A DNA stretch of 64,000 nucleotides from Bacteroidia bacterium (GCA_037045145.1 JBAOIA010000012.1:1-64000); one strand, 5' to 3'; positions 32,693 to 42,931 are shown, numbered from the stretch's first letter. Made by a program: numbers and translations. Notes: generated from the sequence alone by a model not told the origin.

Positions 32693-34024
32693 TTAAACCG
32701 GGATAGATTCTAAAATTGTACAGTTAATTTCATGACTGTCATTATCGGTTATTCCGATTTTACATTCAATCAATTTGTTTACTAATTCGCTGTTGAAAGG
32801 TGTTGAAACTCTAACATAATTTTCGGAATAGCCTGACATTATTCCATTTTTGTCTTCATGTTCAAAAAGCACTTTAGCTGTTTTACCTGCTTGTGAGCGA
32901 TAAAATATTCCGAGTTTTTTTTCCGAAAGTATGCGTAACATTTGGGTTCTTTTTTTCCTTTCCGCAATGGGGACTACAGGTTTCATTTCAATAGCAGGTG
33001 TGTTTGATCTTTCGGAATAAGTAAATACATGCAGGTATGAAATGTCGGCTTCATTCAAATATTTATAAGTCTGAAGAAAATCCTCATCCGACTCACCGGG
33101 AAATCCTGTAATCACATCTACACCAATGCAAGCATCAGGCATCAACTCTTTAATTTTATTTATCCGTGATGTGTAATGTGATGTCAGATATCGTCTGCGC
33201 ATCAGTTTTAGAATTTTATCGGAACCGCTTTGGAGTGGAATGTGAAAATGAGGCATAAATTTTTTAGAACGGCTAACCAATTCAATGATTTCTTCTGTCA
33301 GCAGGTTAGGTTCTATGGATGAAATCCTGAAACGGATATCAGCATCCAAAGCATCAAGTTCATAAACCAACTGATAAAATTCTGTTGTGTGTTTTTTCTC
33401 ACCCGGAAGTTTTCCAAAGTCACCTAAATTAACACCTGTAAGAACAATTTCTTTTGCACCTCTATCAACAATTTGTTTTACATTATCAACAACATTCTCA
33501 ACTGTGTTGCTTCTGCTTGCTCCACGTGCTAGAGGAATGGTGCAAAAAGTGCAACTATAATCACAGCCATCCTGTACTTTCAAAAATACACGTGTTCTGT
33601 CGCCTTCGGAATAGCTGCTAGTAAATTGATGATGCCCGGCAATATCACAAGAAAAAACCTGCGCCTCTGTTTGCTTTTTAAGCTTTTGCAAATAATGCGG
33701 AATGTTAAATTTTTCACTTGCTCCTAAAACAAGGCTAACACCCGGTATGGTGGCAATTGCATCTGGTTTTAATTGTGCATAACAGCCAATTATAATAATA
33801 CATCCTTCAGGGTTTGAAGCTAGAGCTCTATTGACGTGTTGGCGACACTCTCTGTCAGCATTTTCAGTAACAGAGCAGGTATTAATTACATAAACATCAG
33901 CAGCATCAGAAAACGAAACTTTTTTATAGCCTGCATCATGCAACTGGCGGCCAATTGTCGAAGTCTCAGCAAAATTTAATTTACAACCTAAGGTGTGAAA
34001 AGCTACAGTAGATTCCCTTGTCAT
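32693..34024 (-). CDS. mtaB: tRNA t6A37 methylthiotransferase MtaB
   Basis: Radical-SAM enzyme that turns t6A into ms2t6A at position 37 of ANN-decoding tRNAs. 443 residues. The N-terminal MTTase domain has GCKLNFAET, NTCSVTENADRE and IIIGCYAQL, with Cys ligands for the second Fe-S cluster. The radical-SAM CxxxCxxC motif is CDYSCTFCTIPLARG near 158. SSIEPNLLTEEI, HFHIPLQSGSDKILKLMRRRY and GVDVITGFPGESDEDF follow. A C-terminal TRAM-like segment is present. The early motif and length fit MtaB (YqeV) better than MiaB or RimO. Confidence 0.92.
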   Translation of the reverse strand: MTRESTVAFHTLGCKLNFAETSTIGRQLHDAGYKKVSFSDAADVYVINTCSVTENADRECRQHVNRALASNPEGCIIIIGCYAQLKPDAIATIPGVSLVLGASEKFNIPHYLQKLKKQTEAQVFSCDIAGHHQFTSSYSEGDRTRVFLKVQDGCDYSCTFCTIPLARGASRSNTVENVVDNVKQIVDRGAKEIVLTGVNLGDFGKLPGEKKHTTEFYQLVYELDALDADIRFRISSIEPNLLTEEIIELVSRSKKFMPHFHIPLQSGSDKILKLMRRRYLTSHYTSRINKIKELMPDACIGVDVITGFPGESDEDFLQTYKYLNEADISYLHVFTYSERSNTPAIEMKPVVPIAERKKRTQMLRILSEKKLGIFYRSQAGKTAKVLFEHEDKNGIMSGYSENYVRVSTPFNSELVNKLIECKIGITDNDSHEINCTILESIPV

Positions 34025-34128
34025 TATCGTGCAAAAATAGCAATTACAGCTGAATTTTGTTTGCTGAAGAGTGCTTTCATTTTGAACTAATCAATAAGAG
34101 TGTGAATTTTGTAACCAATTTAAGAATT

Positions 34129-35874
34129 ATGTCAACAAGCGGGACTGCATTTAACAGGAAGGTACTAAACAGGATTATGTTCTATGTTAAGCCTTTCAGG
34201 TTTCTTTTTGCAGCTACAGTAGTTATTACAGTGATGCTTGCCGCATTGGCACCATTACGGCCCTGGCTTACACAGCAGGCACTTGATGTTGACATTGCAA
34301 AACATGACATCAATGGTCTTACACGCACTGTTGCTTTTATGTTTGGTGTTCTTCTGCTACAATCATTGCTTCAGCTTGTTTATACAACCTTAACAAACCG
34401 ACTTGGGCAGGAAGTAATTCTTTCATTGCGTAATAATTTGTTTAAGAAAGTCAGCGCTTTTGGGCTTGCCTATTTTGATAAAACTCCACTTGGAATAACA
34501 ATTACCCGTTTGGTAAGCGATATGGAAACCATTGCAGACATTTTTTCTGATGGGTTGATTCTTATTATCAGTGATATGCTTCAGGTTGTTGTAATAATTA
34601 CTGTAATGTTTTACATCCATCCACAACTTGCTGCAATTTCTTTATCAACTATTCCTGTTCTTTTTGTTGCCACCAGAGTATTTCAGAAAAACATCAGAAA
34701 AACTTTTAATGATGTACGCATACAGGTAGCTAAGTTAAATGAGTTTGTTCAGGAACATTTAGTTGCAATGCGTATTGTGCAACTCTTTAACCGTGAAGAA
34801 GAAGAAATGAAAAAGTTTACCGACATCAATTCCAATCACCGTGATGCCAACATACGCTCAATTTGGTATTACAGTTTGTTTTTTCCCGTTGTCGAAATCC
34901 TTTCAGCAATATCTATCGGACTCATTGTATGGTATGGTGGATTAAATGTGCTTCAAAGTACTATCAGCCTGGGTTTGTTGGTAGCATTTATTCAATACAT
35001 CAACCAACTTTTCCGGCCAATTCGCGAACTGGCTGATAAGTTTAATACCTTACAAATGGGTATGGTGAGTTCCGAACGTGTTTTCAAACTATTAGATGAG
35101 CCATTTACAGAGATAAATAATGGAGTGAAAAAAGCTGATAAAATAACAGGCAAAATTGAATTCAGAAACGTGTGGTTTGCCTATAAAAATGAGGAATGGA
35201 TATTGCGTGGGCTATCCTTTACACTTCCTGCAGGACAATCTGTGGCTATTGTTGGCTCCACAGGTGCAGGTAAAACTACGATTGTAAGTTTGATTAACCG
35301 ATTGTACGAAATTCAAAAAGGCCAGATATTAATTGATGATGTTGATATCAGAGAATATGATTTGTACAGTCTGAGAAATGCTATTGGCGTGGTTCTTCAG
35401 GATGTTTTTTTGTTTTCTGACAGCATAAAAAACAATATAACACTTTATAAAAATCAAGATGATATAGAAATAGAAGCCTTATTGAAACAGACAGGAGCCT
35501 GGAATTTTATTGAAAAATTACCCGGTCAGCTTCATTACAATCCCGGAGAAAGGGGAGGGCTAATCAGCACAGGGCAAAGGCAGCTTTTATCATTTGCCAG
35601 AGTCCTTGCACATCAACCCAAACTTATTATTCTCGATGAAGCAACAAGCAGCGTTGACAATAAGCTGGAGCAGCTTTTGGTTAATGCAACAGAGGTGTTG
35701 ACTAAAAACCGTACCTCAATTATTATTGCCCATCGTTTATCAACAATAGAAAAGGCCGACCGTATCATTGTTTTACAAAAAGGTAGCATTGTCGAAGATG
35801 GAAACCATCATATTCTATTGGAAAAGAAAGGAGTTTACGCTCACCTTCATGAGGTTCAATTTATGCAACAATAA
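34129..35874 (+). CDS. ABC exporter, fused permease and ATPase (MsbA-like)
   Basis: About 581 residues from ATG 34129; the frame extends to 34057, but the added residues are not membrane-like. Six transmembrane helices fill residues about 20-310. The nucleotide-binding domain has Walker A GSTGAGKTT near 376, Q-loop VLQDVFLFS, an altered signature LISTGQRQ in place of LSGGQ, Walker B LIILDEATSSVD and the switch IIAHRLST. Proteins of this type flip lipids or export hydrophobic compounds as homodimers. Substrate unknown; lipid A or drug export would both fit. It is divergent from mtaB. Confidence 0.87.
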   Translation: MSTSGTAFNRKVLNRIMFYVKPFRFLFAATVVITVMLAALAPLRPWLTQQALDVDIAKHDINGLTRTVAFMFGVLLLQSLLQLVYTTLTNRLGQEVILSLRNNLFKKVSAFGLAYFDKTPLGITITRLVSDMETIADIFSDGLILIISDMLQVVVIITVMFYIHPQLAAISLSTIPVLFVATRVFQKNIRKTFNDVRIQVAKLNEFVQEHLVAMRIVQLFNREEEEMKKFTDINSNHRDANIRSIWYYSLFFPVVEILSAISIGLIVWYGGLNVLQSTISLGLLVAFIQYINQLFRPIRELADKFNTLQMGMVSSERVFKLLDEPFTEINNGVKKADKITGKIEFRNVWFAYKNEEWILRGLSFTLPAGQSVAIVGSTGAGKTTIVSLINRLYEIQKGQILIDDVDIREYDLYSLRNAIGVVLQDVFLFSDSIKNNITLYKNQDDIEIEALLKQTGAWNFIEKLPGQLHYNPGERGGLISTGQRQLLSFARVLAHQPKLIILDEATSSVDNKLEQLLVNATEVLTKNRTSIIIAHRLSTIEKADRIIVLQKGSIVEDGNHHILLEKKGVYAHLHEVQFMQQ

Positions 35875-35925
35875 ATGCTATTTATAAGAACTGATTTTTG
35901 TTTCTTTGCACATCACCAATAAAGT

Positions 35926-36546
35926 ATGAAGATATTTTTTAGTTTATTTTTAACACTATACTTTTCTACCGGCACAACCTTTGGTCAAGATGCGGCAAGT
36001 ACTGACACCATACATCACCATCACTTCAACGATGGTGTTTATTTTAGTTCTGAAGATTTAAAGAGTAACAGACCCACTGTTAAAAAAGAACAACTCATCA
36101 AATCTTATTATGACTCTTCTGCTTTCAGCATAAGTAAGTGGGCCAATACACAAAACTTATATTATGCCACATCAGCAGGCGACAAGCAGAAAGTTAATCG
36201 CGACAGCCTTTGGGGCTATGTCGAAAACGGGATACCTTACATTTATTTAAACGATCGCTTTCATAAATTTTCTACCTCAGGCGCGGTTTCTGTTTTCAGA
36301 GAGAGCTATCCTAATTTAAAAGCAGGATTAGCACCTGTGGTAACAGAAGCTAAATATACTTCACAAATCAATTTATTTATTCTAGCTAACGGCAGAATAG
36401 ATGAGTTTACTCCTGAGAATGTAGCCCTTGCCATTGAAGACAACAAAGCTCTTTACGATGAATTCATGGCATTAAAATCGTTGAAGCAAAAAAGAAAAAA
36501 AATGTATCGTTTTGTTGAAAGATATAATGATATTGCAATGTGGTAG
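35926..36546 (+). CDS. Exported protein of unknown function
   Basis: 206 residues with signal peptide MKIFFSLFLTLYFSTGTTFG and a His-rich stretch (HHHHF) soon after cleavage. The body repeats motifs like VYFSSEDLKSNRP, SLWGYVENGIPYIYLNDRFH and NGRIDEFTPENVALAI, which suggest a compact alpha/beta periplasmic domain. I do not recognise the family. It ends 21 bases before the GH5-like lipoprotein gene, and the two could form an operon. Confidence 0.65.
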   Translation: MKIFFSLFLTLYFSTGTTFGQDAASTDTIHHHHFNDGVYFSSEDLKSNRPTVKKEQLIKSYYDSSAFSISKWANTQNLYYATSAGDKQKVNRDSLWGYVENGIPYIYLNDRFHKFSTSGAVSVFRESYPNLKAGLAPVVTEAKYTSQINLFILANGRIDEFTPENVALAIEDNKALYDEFMALKSLKQKRKKMYRFVERYNDIAMW

Positions 36547-36567
36547 TATTTACTTAACATAAGATCA

Positions 36568-38058
36568 ATGAAAAAAATAAAACTCCTATTCATAACTTTA
36601 TCCATTATTACCACAGCAATAGTGCCGCAAGGTTGTAAACAAAAAGTTGCTGAAGTCAATAAGCCCGGCTTTGTAAGCATTAAAGACCAGAAATTTTATT
36701 TAAACGGAAAGCCATTTTTTCCATTGGCGGTGAATTATCGAGTGGCATTGCAAACAGATGGCAAACAACTTTGGCCATCAGCTTATAAAGGGTATGATGA
36801 AGGTAATCGCTACCGTTTCACAAACAAAGATTCCAGTCTGGAAGAATTAAAAAATGATTTTCAGCTCATTGCTGACATGGGGTTCAACTCGATAAGGATT
36901 GTTGGCGTTGGCGAACAATATTCTGTTACAAAAAATTCTGATGAGTTGTATATTAAGGCTGATAAAGGAAACGATAAAGACACCATGTTTCTTTTTAATT
37001 CTCAAGAAATATACAGTTTGTATTATAATGCGTTAAATGATATGCTCCTTGCAGCCAATCAAGCAGGTCTGCGAGTGGTTCTGTTAGCAAGGTTATTTCA
37101 TGAAGTGCCTGCAACAGAAAAACATTGGGGAAGAATCATGAAACATTTTAGTCAAGACACAACATTGATGGCCTATGACCTATTTAATGAGCCATTGTAT
37201 TTCGATTCATTGGAGAGAAACAAAACCGAACCTTATCACATCACCAAAGCCTGGAATAAGTTAGCAAAAGAAAATGCACCGCATCAACTTATTACTATTG
37301 GTTTAACGGGTATCAGAGAAGTCTTTGAGTGGGATCCCAATACGCTGAATGTTGATTTTATTTCTTATCATCCGTATGAATACGAACCAGAACAAGTACG
37401 TAATGAAATTTACTGGTATGGTAAATATGTAAGAAAGCCATGGATTATCGGTGAAACATCTGTGCCGGCTGATAATGATTCCGTGCCTTATAGTGTGCAG
37501 AAAGCATTTGCAGAGGCTACCTTTAAACAAACCTGCAATTGTGGTGGTATTGGTTATACGTGGTGGCAATATAAAGATGTGGATTGGTTCGAATTCCATT
37601 CAAATTTTATGGGTGTAGTTAACAGAAAGGGAATATCAAAAACGTCAAAAGGAAAAGAAGTTCTGGGAACACCAAAAGAAACCATTGAATTTTTCAAAAA
37701 TGCCAAGCCCAATAAGGATGCTGCTGCATGTGAAAAACTTGCAAACTACTACAACTATTCCAATGCAAATGTATGCTGTCTAAAGGGTAAATTAGTTGAC
37801 TCCTCCGGTGAACCTATTGAAGGTGGTGTTGTAATGGCATGGAATCAATACTGGTCAAGTTCGTTTCATACGGTAACTAAACAAGATGGAACATTCGAGC
37901 TTTTAGGCAGTTTTCCATTTTACCATTGGATGGCCTCTGCAACAATGCAAACTATGGTTAGGGGTGATGTTTTACCCGATACGGCTAACTTTAAAGATAA
38001 TAAGATTCCTACATTAGATTTAGGCGCAATAAAGCTTGAGAAACTGGATTTAGATTAA
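36568..38058 (+). CDS. Lipoprotein with GH5-like glycosidase domain and CarboxypepD-reg-like domain
   Basis: 496 residues. The signal peptide ends IVPQGCKQK, so Cys23 is probably lipidated. Residues about 35-390 look like a clan A (beta/alpha)8 hydrolase. The acid/base is Glu208 in YDLFNEPLYFD, the nucleophile candidate Glu296 in PWIIGETSVP, and ISYHPYEYEP lies between. The C-terminal region (about 410-495: LKGKLVDSSGEPIEGGVV, TKQDGTFEL) is a carboxypeptidase regulatory-like beta sandwich, common in Bacteroidota. It is likely a surface- or periplasm-anchored glycan hydrolase. No SusC/SusD pair is near, so it is not in a classical polysaccharide utilisation locus. Its stop overlaps the stop of the convergent GT39-like gene. 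Confidence 0.75.
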   Translation: MKKIKLLFITLSIITTAIVPQGCKQKVAEVNKPGFVSIKDQKFYLNGKPFFPLAVNYRVALQTDGKQLWPSAYKGYDEGNRYRFTNKDSSLEELKNDFQLIADMGFNSIRIVGVGEQYSVTKNSDELYIKADKGNDKDTMFLFNSQEIYSLYYNALNDMLLAANQAGLRVVLLARLFHEVPATEKHWGRIMKHFSQDTTLMAYDLFNEPLYFDSLERNKTEPYHITKAWNKLAKENAPHQLITIGLTGIREVFEWDPNTLNVDFISYHPYEYEPEQVRNEIYWYGKYVRKPWIIGETSVPADNDSVPYSVQKAFAEATFKQTCNCGGIGYTWWQYKDVDWFEFHSNFMGVVNRKGISKTSKGKEVLGTPKETIEFFKNAKPNKDAAACEKLANYYNYSNANVCCLKGKLVDSSGEPIEGGVVMAWNQYWSSSFHTVTKQDGTFELLGSFPFYHWMASATMQTMVRGDVLPDTANFKDNKIPTLDLGAIKLEKLDLD

Positions 38059-39518
38059 TTACGCCTCTCTATCTTATACATTTTGGCTGCATTTTTTTCT
38101 AACAAAATTGTATTCTTATATTCCTTTTCTATATAATTTTTTTCGTGGTCCTGACTAGCAATAGCAATATCTCCAGGCTCTAAATCTTTATAATACTTGT
38201 AATAGCAAGTAATACCTTTATTAGCTAAGACTTCAATGTAAAAATTTATATGTGGACCATAGCCATTGTCCCAGCAAATCGCATAGCTCTTCTTTTCTGG
38301 TGGTAATCTTTTAAGCATTAATGGTATGCTTTCATTTTGAATGTCCAAACTCTTCGGAGAATATACTTTATTAATTATAGATTGATAAGGTATAAGAAAC
38401 AACATAAACATTAGCAGATAAGGGATAACATTGATGGTTAATCTTTCACTAAAATTTGGAATATTTTTCAATTGTAAAAACAATTCATTAATCGCAATAG
38501 CAGCAAGTAAAGCTAAAAATGGAAATACCGGTAAGTCATACCATTCAAGTTTGGTTTGCGCATTAGAAATAATCAATAAATAAGGTAAAATCATAGTTAG
38601 ACTAAACACAGTTAGCATTTTTATTTTTTTATTCTTATTTAACCACCCTATGATGATTCCAAAAATCATGGGAATAAACCAAAATTGAAACTGTACTTCT
38701 CTTATTAAATCAAAATAGTAGCTGAAAGGATGAAGATGACCTTCTATTGTGGACAAATAGCGTCCGCCAACTTCATTATTAAAAACAGCCTTTAAAAAAC
38801 CGGGGTTAAGTGATTCTCGCAACAAATAATATCCAAGAGTCAAACCAACACATAAAAATCCATAAAACATTAATGGTTTTATTCGAATGTAAGAACGAAA
38901 CTCCTTATAGTCAGATAAAAAATATATCAGTAATCCAGGAATAAAAATAAGCGGTTGAATTCCTTTGGTCAGGATTGCTAACGTCAGAAACCCAAAAAAT
39001 AGTTTCAAATACTTCCCTTGCTTAGTGTGCAGGTAATTAAAAAAACTAAGGCAAAAAAGTGTTGTGAACAAAATTAATAATGCATCATAGTCGCCTGTTC
39101 TTGAGCAATGATAATTAACATAACCTTGAGAAGTAACAAGTATCATGGCCGCAAAAAAACCAAGCCACATTTGATTTGTCTGTTTTTTTAAAAAGTAAAA
39201 CAAAACAATGCATGTAATAAATGCCGCTATGGCTGAAGGCAACCTCAATGCAAGTTCATTAACACCAAGAACTTTTATGTTTAATGCTTGCAAAACAACT
39301 AACAAGGGTGGTTTGGTATTCCATAAATCAGGTTTGCCTTCAAAGTATGTAACAATAAAATTATTGTTCTTACTCATTTCAATAGCATTCCATGCAAGTC
39401 GGGATTCATCCCATAGAAAAACAGATTCCTTTTGCAAGTGAAGGAATAAAGGAAAGTATAAAAATAGCATTAGCACAAAGCAGATAACTACATTTCTGTT
39501 TTGAAGAAGCTGTTTCAT
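38055..39518 (-). CDS. GT39/ArnT-like membrane glycosyltransferase
   Basis: 487 residues with about ten membrane helices and a C-terminal periplasmic part (about 400-487). The first periplasmic loop has the acidic motif WDESRLAWNAIEMSKNN, typical of GT-C enzymes (PMT and ArnT), and KPDLWNTKPPLLVVLQ follows. These enzymes transfer sugars from polyprenyl-phosphate donors to proteins, lipid A or glycans outside the cytoplasmic membrane. Its start codon shares one base with the stop of the upstream gene (TAATG), implying translational coupling. It is the last gene of the minus-strand glycan cluster. Confidence 0.82.
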   Translation of the reverse strand: MKQLLQNRNVVICFVLMLFLYFPLFLHLQKESVFLWDESRLAWNAIEMSKNNNFIVTYFEGKPDLWNTKPPLLVVLQALNIKVLGVNELALRLPSAIAAFITCIVLFYFLKKQTNQMWLGFFAAMILVTSQGYVNYHCSRTGDYDALLILFTTLFCLSFFNYLHTKQGKYLKLFFGFLTLAILTKGIQPLIFIPGLLIYFLSDYKEFRSYIRIKPLMFYGFLCVGLTLGYYLLRESLNPGFLKAVFNNEVGGRYLSTIEGHLHPFSYYFDLIREVQFQFWFIPMIFGIIIGWLNKNKKIKMLTVFSLTMILPYLLIISNAQTKLEWYDLPVFPFLALLAAIAINELFLQLKNIPNFSERLTINVIPYLLMFMLFLIPYQSIINKVYSPKSLDIQNESIPLMLKRLPPEKKSYAICWDNGYGPHINFYIEVLANKGITCYYKYYKDLEPGDIAIASQDHEKNYIEKEYKNTILLEKNAAKMYKIERRN

Positions 39519-41524
39519 TACATTGATTTTACATAGAATTCAGATAACAACCCATCTGGTGCATCCGTCAGAAATACTTCACGTGTGCTACTGTTAACAG
39601 TAGCATACTTTCCATACAACTTAATATAAAACCTATTACTATCATTGCATGGCTGAAAAGATACTAAGTCAGAGTTTTTGAATGTGTTTTTAAAACCAAT
39701 TAACCTCTTATTGTAGGGGTCAACTTTTAAATACTCCAATTCCATGGATGATAAAAGTGATTTACCAGATTGAAATTTTATGGCACTGAATGTTTCCCAT
39801 GATTGTGCATCTTTTCGGTTTGCCATAATAAAATTATTGTAATTTTTATCCCAACACCAGTACATAGAATCGTATGTCATAATCTGAATAGTATCACATG
39901 TATAACCACCAATTTCAAAATCATTCATCACCTGAATGTCTGTTATAGATATATTATTTTCATTGCACCATTTTTGCAAATTACTGCTATCTGGATATTC
40001 AAAAAGATTGAGAAACGATCCAGGGTTAAACCCGGAATAACCATTTACACATTTAAGATTAAGTTCCTGACAGGCCAACATAATGCTTATTGTTTGTGTT
40101 ACTGCTGTAAAGTTTCTGTACTCATTTTTAGTTAAATCCATTTCTACCGGAAAAACTGCTACGGCTTTATATTGAGAGTTATGCTGTTCGGAAATTATTT
40201 TACGATAGTAAGAAGCCATCTCCTGGATTTCATGTTTTGAAATACTGCGGTGAGGCTCTGGAATGAAATAGTTGTCAATTACAATTACTGCTGCAAGAGC
40301 TACTGCTAAAATCACTTTATGCCGTAGTTTATTAAAAAAATAATTCAGGGTCAATGCGGTGAGAAAAATAAAAAACAATATCTGAACATTCATTATTCGA
40401 TCTACAGAGCGCATAGAGGAGAACCCTGGGAGCAAATAAATCACTTTATATAAACTATATCCTTTATAGTTAATACAAAAAATAAAAGAAAGCCAAAAGG
40501 CAACTATTAACAGTAATATTAATTTGGCTTTATCAGTTTGATTTTTCAATTTAAAATAAATCAAAGGACTTAACAAAACACCTATCCAGGGAATTATACC
40601 TGGAAACAATAAATGATTCCACCAGTTAAAAAACTTAAACGCTGTATAGGGATACAAAAAACTCCAAGTTACTGAAGCTGGTGAAGTAAAAAAATATGAC
40701 CTCAATCTTGGCAGCGAGTTTAAAGAGTCAATGTAGGGACGGGTTCCTACTTGATGAGTAGTTTGTATATAGGGTAAAAATAGTGGTAACATTAAAATTG
40801 CAATCACGGCCATGGAAGCAAGGTAATACATCAATTGTTTTTTATTAAACTGAAATGGCAGTCTACGATTTACAATTAAAGCAGCAATAAAAAGAAATAG
40901 CAGGAAATAGCATAAAAAGAACCCTAAATAAATACCACAGTAAAATTGATAGGTTAATCCTAACAAAAGAAATGAGAAATATTTTAATTCAGAAGTTTGA
41001 ATAAAGCGGATAGCCCAATAAATCGTTAATGGAGCAATAAAACGTGGAAATACCTGAATATGAAAAATCTGACCGTGATTATAAAGCCCGAAGCCATAAA
41101 TAAAAGAACATCCTGCAGCAACCACAGTATGGCAGCCTAATTTTTTAAGAACGTAATAACATGACCAATAATTTAAAACAAAGAGAGTGATAATCCAATA
41201 CTGGTATGAGGATTCCACATCAGCATTAAAAAATCTAAATAGAGCATATATTGGCAATGTGCCTAAAAGATTATCAGAAAGTGCCATGACATTCTTATAG
41301 GGATACATAAAGGGTGCATTCCAATATTCAGAAATTTTTCCTGATAAATAACTATAACCATGCTCTAGAACATAATTATTAAAACGAGCATCGCCATAAT
41401 CACCCGGTATGTGGCTTAAGTCCCAATGGAAGTAGGGCATTACACCAAAATATAGTCCCAAGAACATAAATAGAAATGGGACACTGAAATCAGAAAAATA
41501 TAAAGCAGTTTTTGTTTGTTTCAT
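39518..41524 (-). CDS. Large multi-spanning membrane protein, GT-C-like
   Basis: 668 residues: about 11-12 membrane helices in residues 10-420, then a soluble domain of about 240 residues. The first loop contains WDLSHIPGDYGDARFNNYVLEHG, with an acidic DYGDAR motif like those of GT-C transferases. The soluble end (EISEQHNSQYKAV, VAVFPVEMDLTKNE, NGYSGFNPGSF) resembles YfhO/GT-C periplasmic domains. The sugar donor is probably a polyprenyl phosphate made by the GT2 gene next to it. The family cannot be fixed from sequence alone. Confidence 0.72.
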   Translation of the reverse strand: MKQTKTALYFSDFSVPFLFMFLGLYFGVMPYFHWDLSHIPGDYGDARFNNYVLEHGYSYLSGKISEYWNAPFMYPYKNVMALSDNLLGTLPIYALFRFFNADVESSYQYWIITLFVLNYWSCYYVLKKLGCHTVVAAGCSFIYGFGLYNHGQIFHIQVFPRFIAPLTIYWAIRFIQTSELKYFSFLLLGLTYQFYCGIYLGFFLCYFLLFLFIAALIVNRRLPFQFNKKQLMYYLASMAVIAILMLPLFLPYIQTTHQVGTRPYIDSLNSLPRLRSYFFTSPASVTWSFLYPYTAFKFFNWWNHLLFPGIIPWIGVLLSPLIYFKLKNQTDKAKLILLLIVAFWLSFIFCINYKGYSLYKVIYLLPGFSSMRSVDRIMNVQILFFIFLTALTLNYFFNKLRHKVILAVALAAVIVIDNYFIPEPHRSISKHEIQEMASYYRKIISEQHNSQYKAVAVFPVEMDLTKNEYRNFTAVTQTISIMLACQELNLKCVNGYSGFNPGSFLNLFEYPDSSNLQKWCNENNISITDIQVMNDFEIGGYTCDTIQIMTYDSMYWCWDKNYNNFIMANRKDAQSWETFSAIKFQSGKSLLSSMELEYLKVDPYNKRLIGFKNTFKNSDLVSFQPCNDSNRFYIKLYGKYATVNSSTREVFLTDAPDGLLSEFYVKSM

Positions 41525-41552
41525 TGCTTATCTAAGAATTAAATATACCTGA

Positions 41553-42275
41553 TTACTTTAAAATCCCAAAACGTGCAATACACCACAGTGCCCGAAAGCC
41601 ATCTTTCCATCCGATTTTTTTTCCTTCGGCATAGGTTCTGCCATAATAAGAAATACCTACTTCATAGATTCTAACATTTGGAATGCGTGATATTTTTGCA
41701 GTTACCTCAGGTTCAAATCCAAAACGCCTTTCTTTCAACCGAAGCGATTGAACCATTTTTGTGTTAAACAACTTGTAGCATGTTTCCATATCGGTAAGGT
41801 TGAGGTTGGTAAACATATTGCTGACAAAGGTGAGAAACTTGTTTCCGATGGAATGCCAAAAGAAAAGAATACGATGTGGATTACCTCCTAAAAAACGCGA
41901 GCCGTAAACCACATCAGCAAAACCTGTCAATACAGGCTTGAGCAATAAATTGTACTCTTCTGGATCGTATTCCAAATCGGCATCCTGAATGATTAAATAT
42001 TCTCCGGTAGCCAATTCAATGCCTTTGTGTAGTGCAGCACCCTTGCCCATGTTTACCGGTTGGTTAAATAAGCGCATGTCAGCTTGAGGATGTTCAGCAA
42101 TATATGCTTCAATCACCTCTTTGGTGGCATCTTTAGAACAATCGTTAACAATGATAATTTCTTTTTTAATGTTGTTAAGAAGTTCAACACTTAAAACCTT
42201 GTCAAGAATAAGGTGGATGGTGGCTGCCTCATTGTAGGCTGGAATGATAATGGAAAGTTTTTGTACTATGTTCAT
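41553..42275 (-). CDS. Family 2 glycosyltransferase (polyprenyl-phosphate sugar synthase-like)
   Basis: 240 residues, one soluble GT-A domain without a membrane tail. Motifs: [50 protein letters not shown], the metal-binding [22 protein letters not shown] and [10 protein letters not shown]. This is the DPM1/GtrB-like pattern of enzymes that load a sugar onto undecaprenyl or dolichyl phosphate. In this cluster it would supply the lipid-linked donor used by the two GT-C proteins encoded downstream. It starts eight bases after the SxtJ-like gene. Confidence 0.86.
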   Translation of the reverse strand: MNIVQKLSIIIPAYNEAATIHLILDKVLSVELLNNIKKEIIIVNDCSKDATKEVIEAYIAEHPQADMRLFNQPVNMGKGAALHKGIELATGEYLIIQDADLEYDPEEYNLLLKPVLTGFADVVYGSRFLGGNPHRILFFWHSIGNKFLTFVSNMFTNLNLTDMETCYKLFNTKMVQSLRLKERRFGFEPEVTAKISRIPNVRIYEVGISYYGRTYAEGKKIGWKDGFRALWCIARFGILK

Positions 42276-42283
42276 ATCAAATT

Positions 42284-42673
42284 TTACCAGGGGTTTTTGA
42301 AATCATGAGACTTAAATGTTTTTAAACTGTCAGTAAAATAACTTTCTGCTGCAGAAGACTTTTGCCGAAATAAGCCTTTTTCTTTTCCGGTCAACTTGCG
42401 AAGAATTGATATAGGCCATAAAACTAAAAAGTAAATGACTGTTAATATTAAACGTGAAATGATAGCACCAATAAAATTGGTAATGGCAGACCATGTTTTG
42501 TATATTATTGTTGCAATGGGGAATGCAAATAGGAGTAGTGCTGATAAACAAGCAGCCAGAACAAGCATCCAGCCTTTAGTATAAAACCATGCTAAACTTA
42601 TGTTCAAGGAAATAAATATTATCTGAAGGATAAAAATTAACGCTAACAAAGTCTTCCAAATCTTTTGCTCCAT
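42284..42673 (-). CDS. SxtJ-like small membrane protein
   Basis: About 129 residues from ATG 42673; a TTG one codon earlier is less likely. Two or three membrane helices (about 8-30, 33-55, 70-95: [20 protein letters not shown]) are followed by a polar tail, [13 protein letters not shown] and FKNPW. This matches the SxtJ family, whose role is unknown but which often accompanies a DUF5989 gene, as here. The start overlaps the DUF5989 stop by one base (TGATG). I would expect a carbamoyltransferase partner from similar clusters, but none is present in the window. Confidence 0.7.
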   Translation of the reverse strand: MEQKIWKTLLALIFILQIIFISLNISLAWFYTKGWMLVLAACLSALLLFAFPIATIIYKTWSAITNFIGAIISRLILTVIYFLVLWPISILRKLTGKEKGLFRQKSSAAESYFTDSLKTFKSHDFKNPW

Positions 42674-42822
42674 CAAAACAAGGTATAGATAAAAGGTGCC
42701 AGTGCCGGATTGCCGCCTATGATTATTAAGACACTCATCAGCAGAATAACCAGAATGAGTGGAGCCAACCAGTATTTTTTTCGTTGGATGATAAACCTGA
42801 AAAGATCAGTGAGTAGTTCCAT
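42673..42822 (-). CDS. DUF5989-like small membrane protein
   Basis: A 49-residue ORF: MELLTDLFRFIIQRKKYWL, then one hydrophobic helix (APLILVILLMSVLIII), then GGNPALAPFIYTLF. The pattern (amphipathic start, RKKYW, one helix, GGxxALAPFIYTLF end) is that of the DUF5989 family, and its one-base overlap with an SxtJ-like gene is the typical pairing. Function unknown. It is the first gene of the minus-strand cluster that runs to 38055. Confidence 0.75.
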   Translation of the reverse strand: MELLTDLFRFIIQRKKYWLAPLILVILLMSVLIIIGGNPALAPFIYTLF

Positions 42823-42904
42823 TGCCTTTAAGTGGCAAATATACATTATTTGATTTAAAGGAATTTAAGACGACACGAACATCAAAACATGGCTGATGAA
42901 TGAT

Positions 42905-42912
42905 TACTTTTG
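42905..42912 (+). promoter_or_regulatory. -7 box of prfC
   Basis: TACTTTTG is 19 bases before ATG 42932. It lies downstream of an alternative ATG (42899), which decides the start in favour of 42932. Confidence 0.5.
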
Positions 42913-42931
42913 CCGTCTGAAAATCAAAAGC

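Noticed and set aside
34057..34128. Upstream start for the ABC exporter
   Set aside because: The 24 added residues are polar and unlike the family N-terminus; ATG 34129 precedes the first membrane helix properly.
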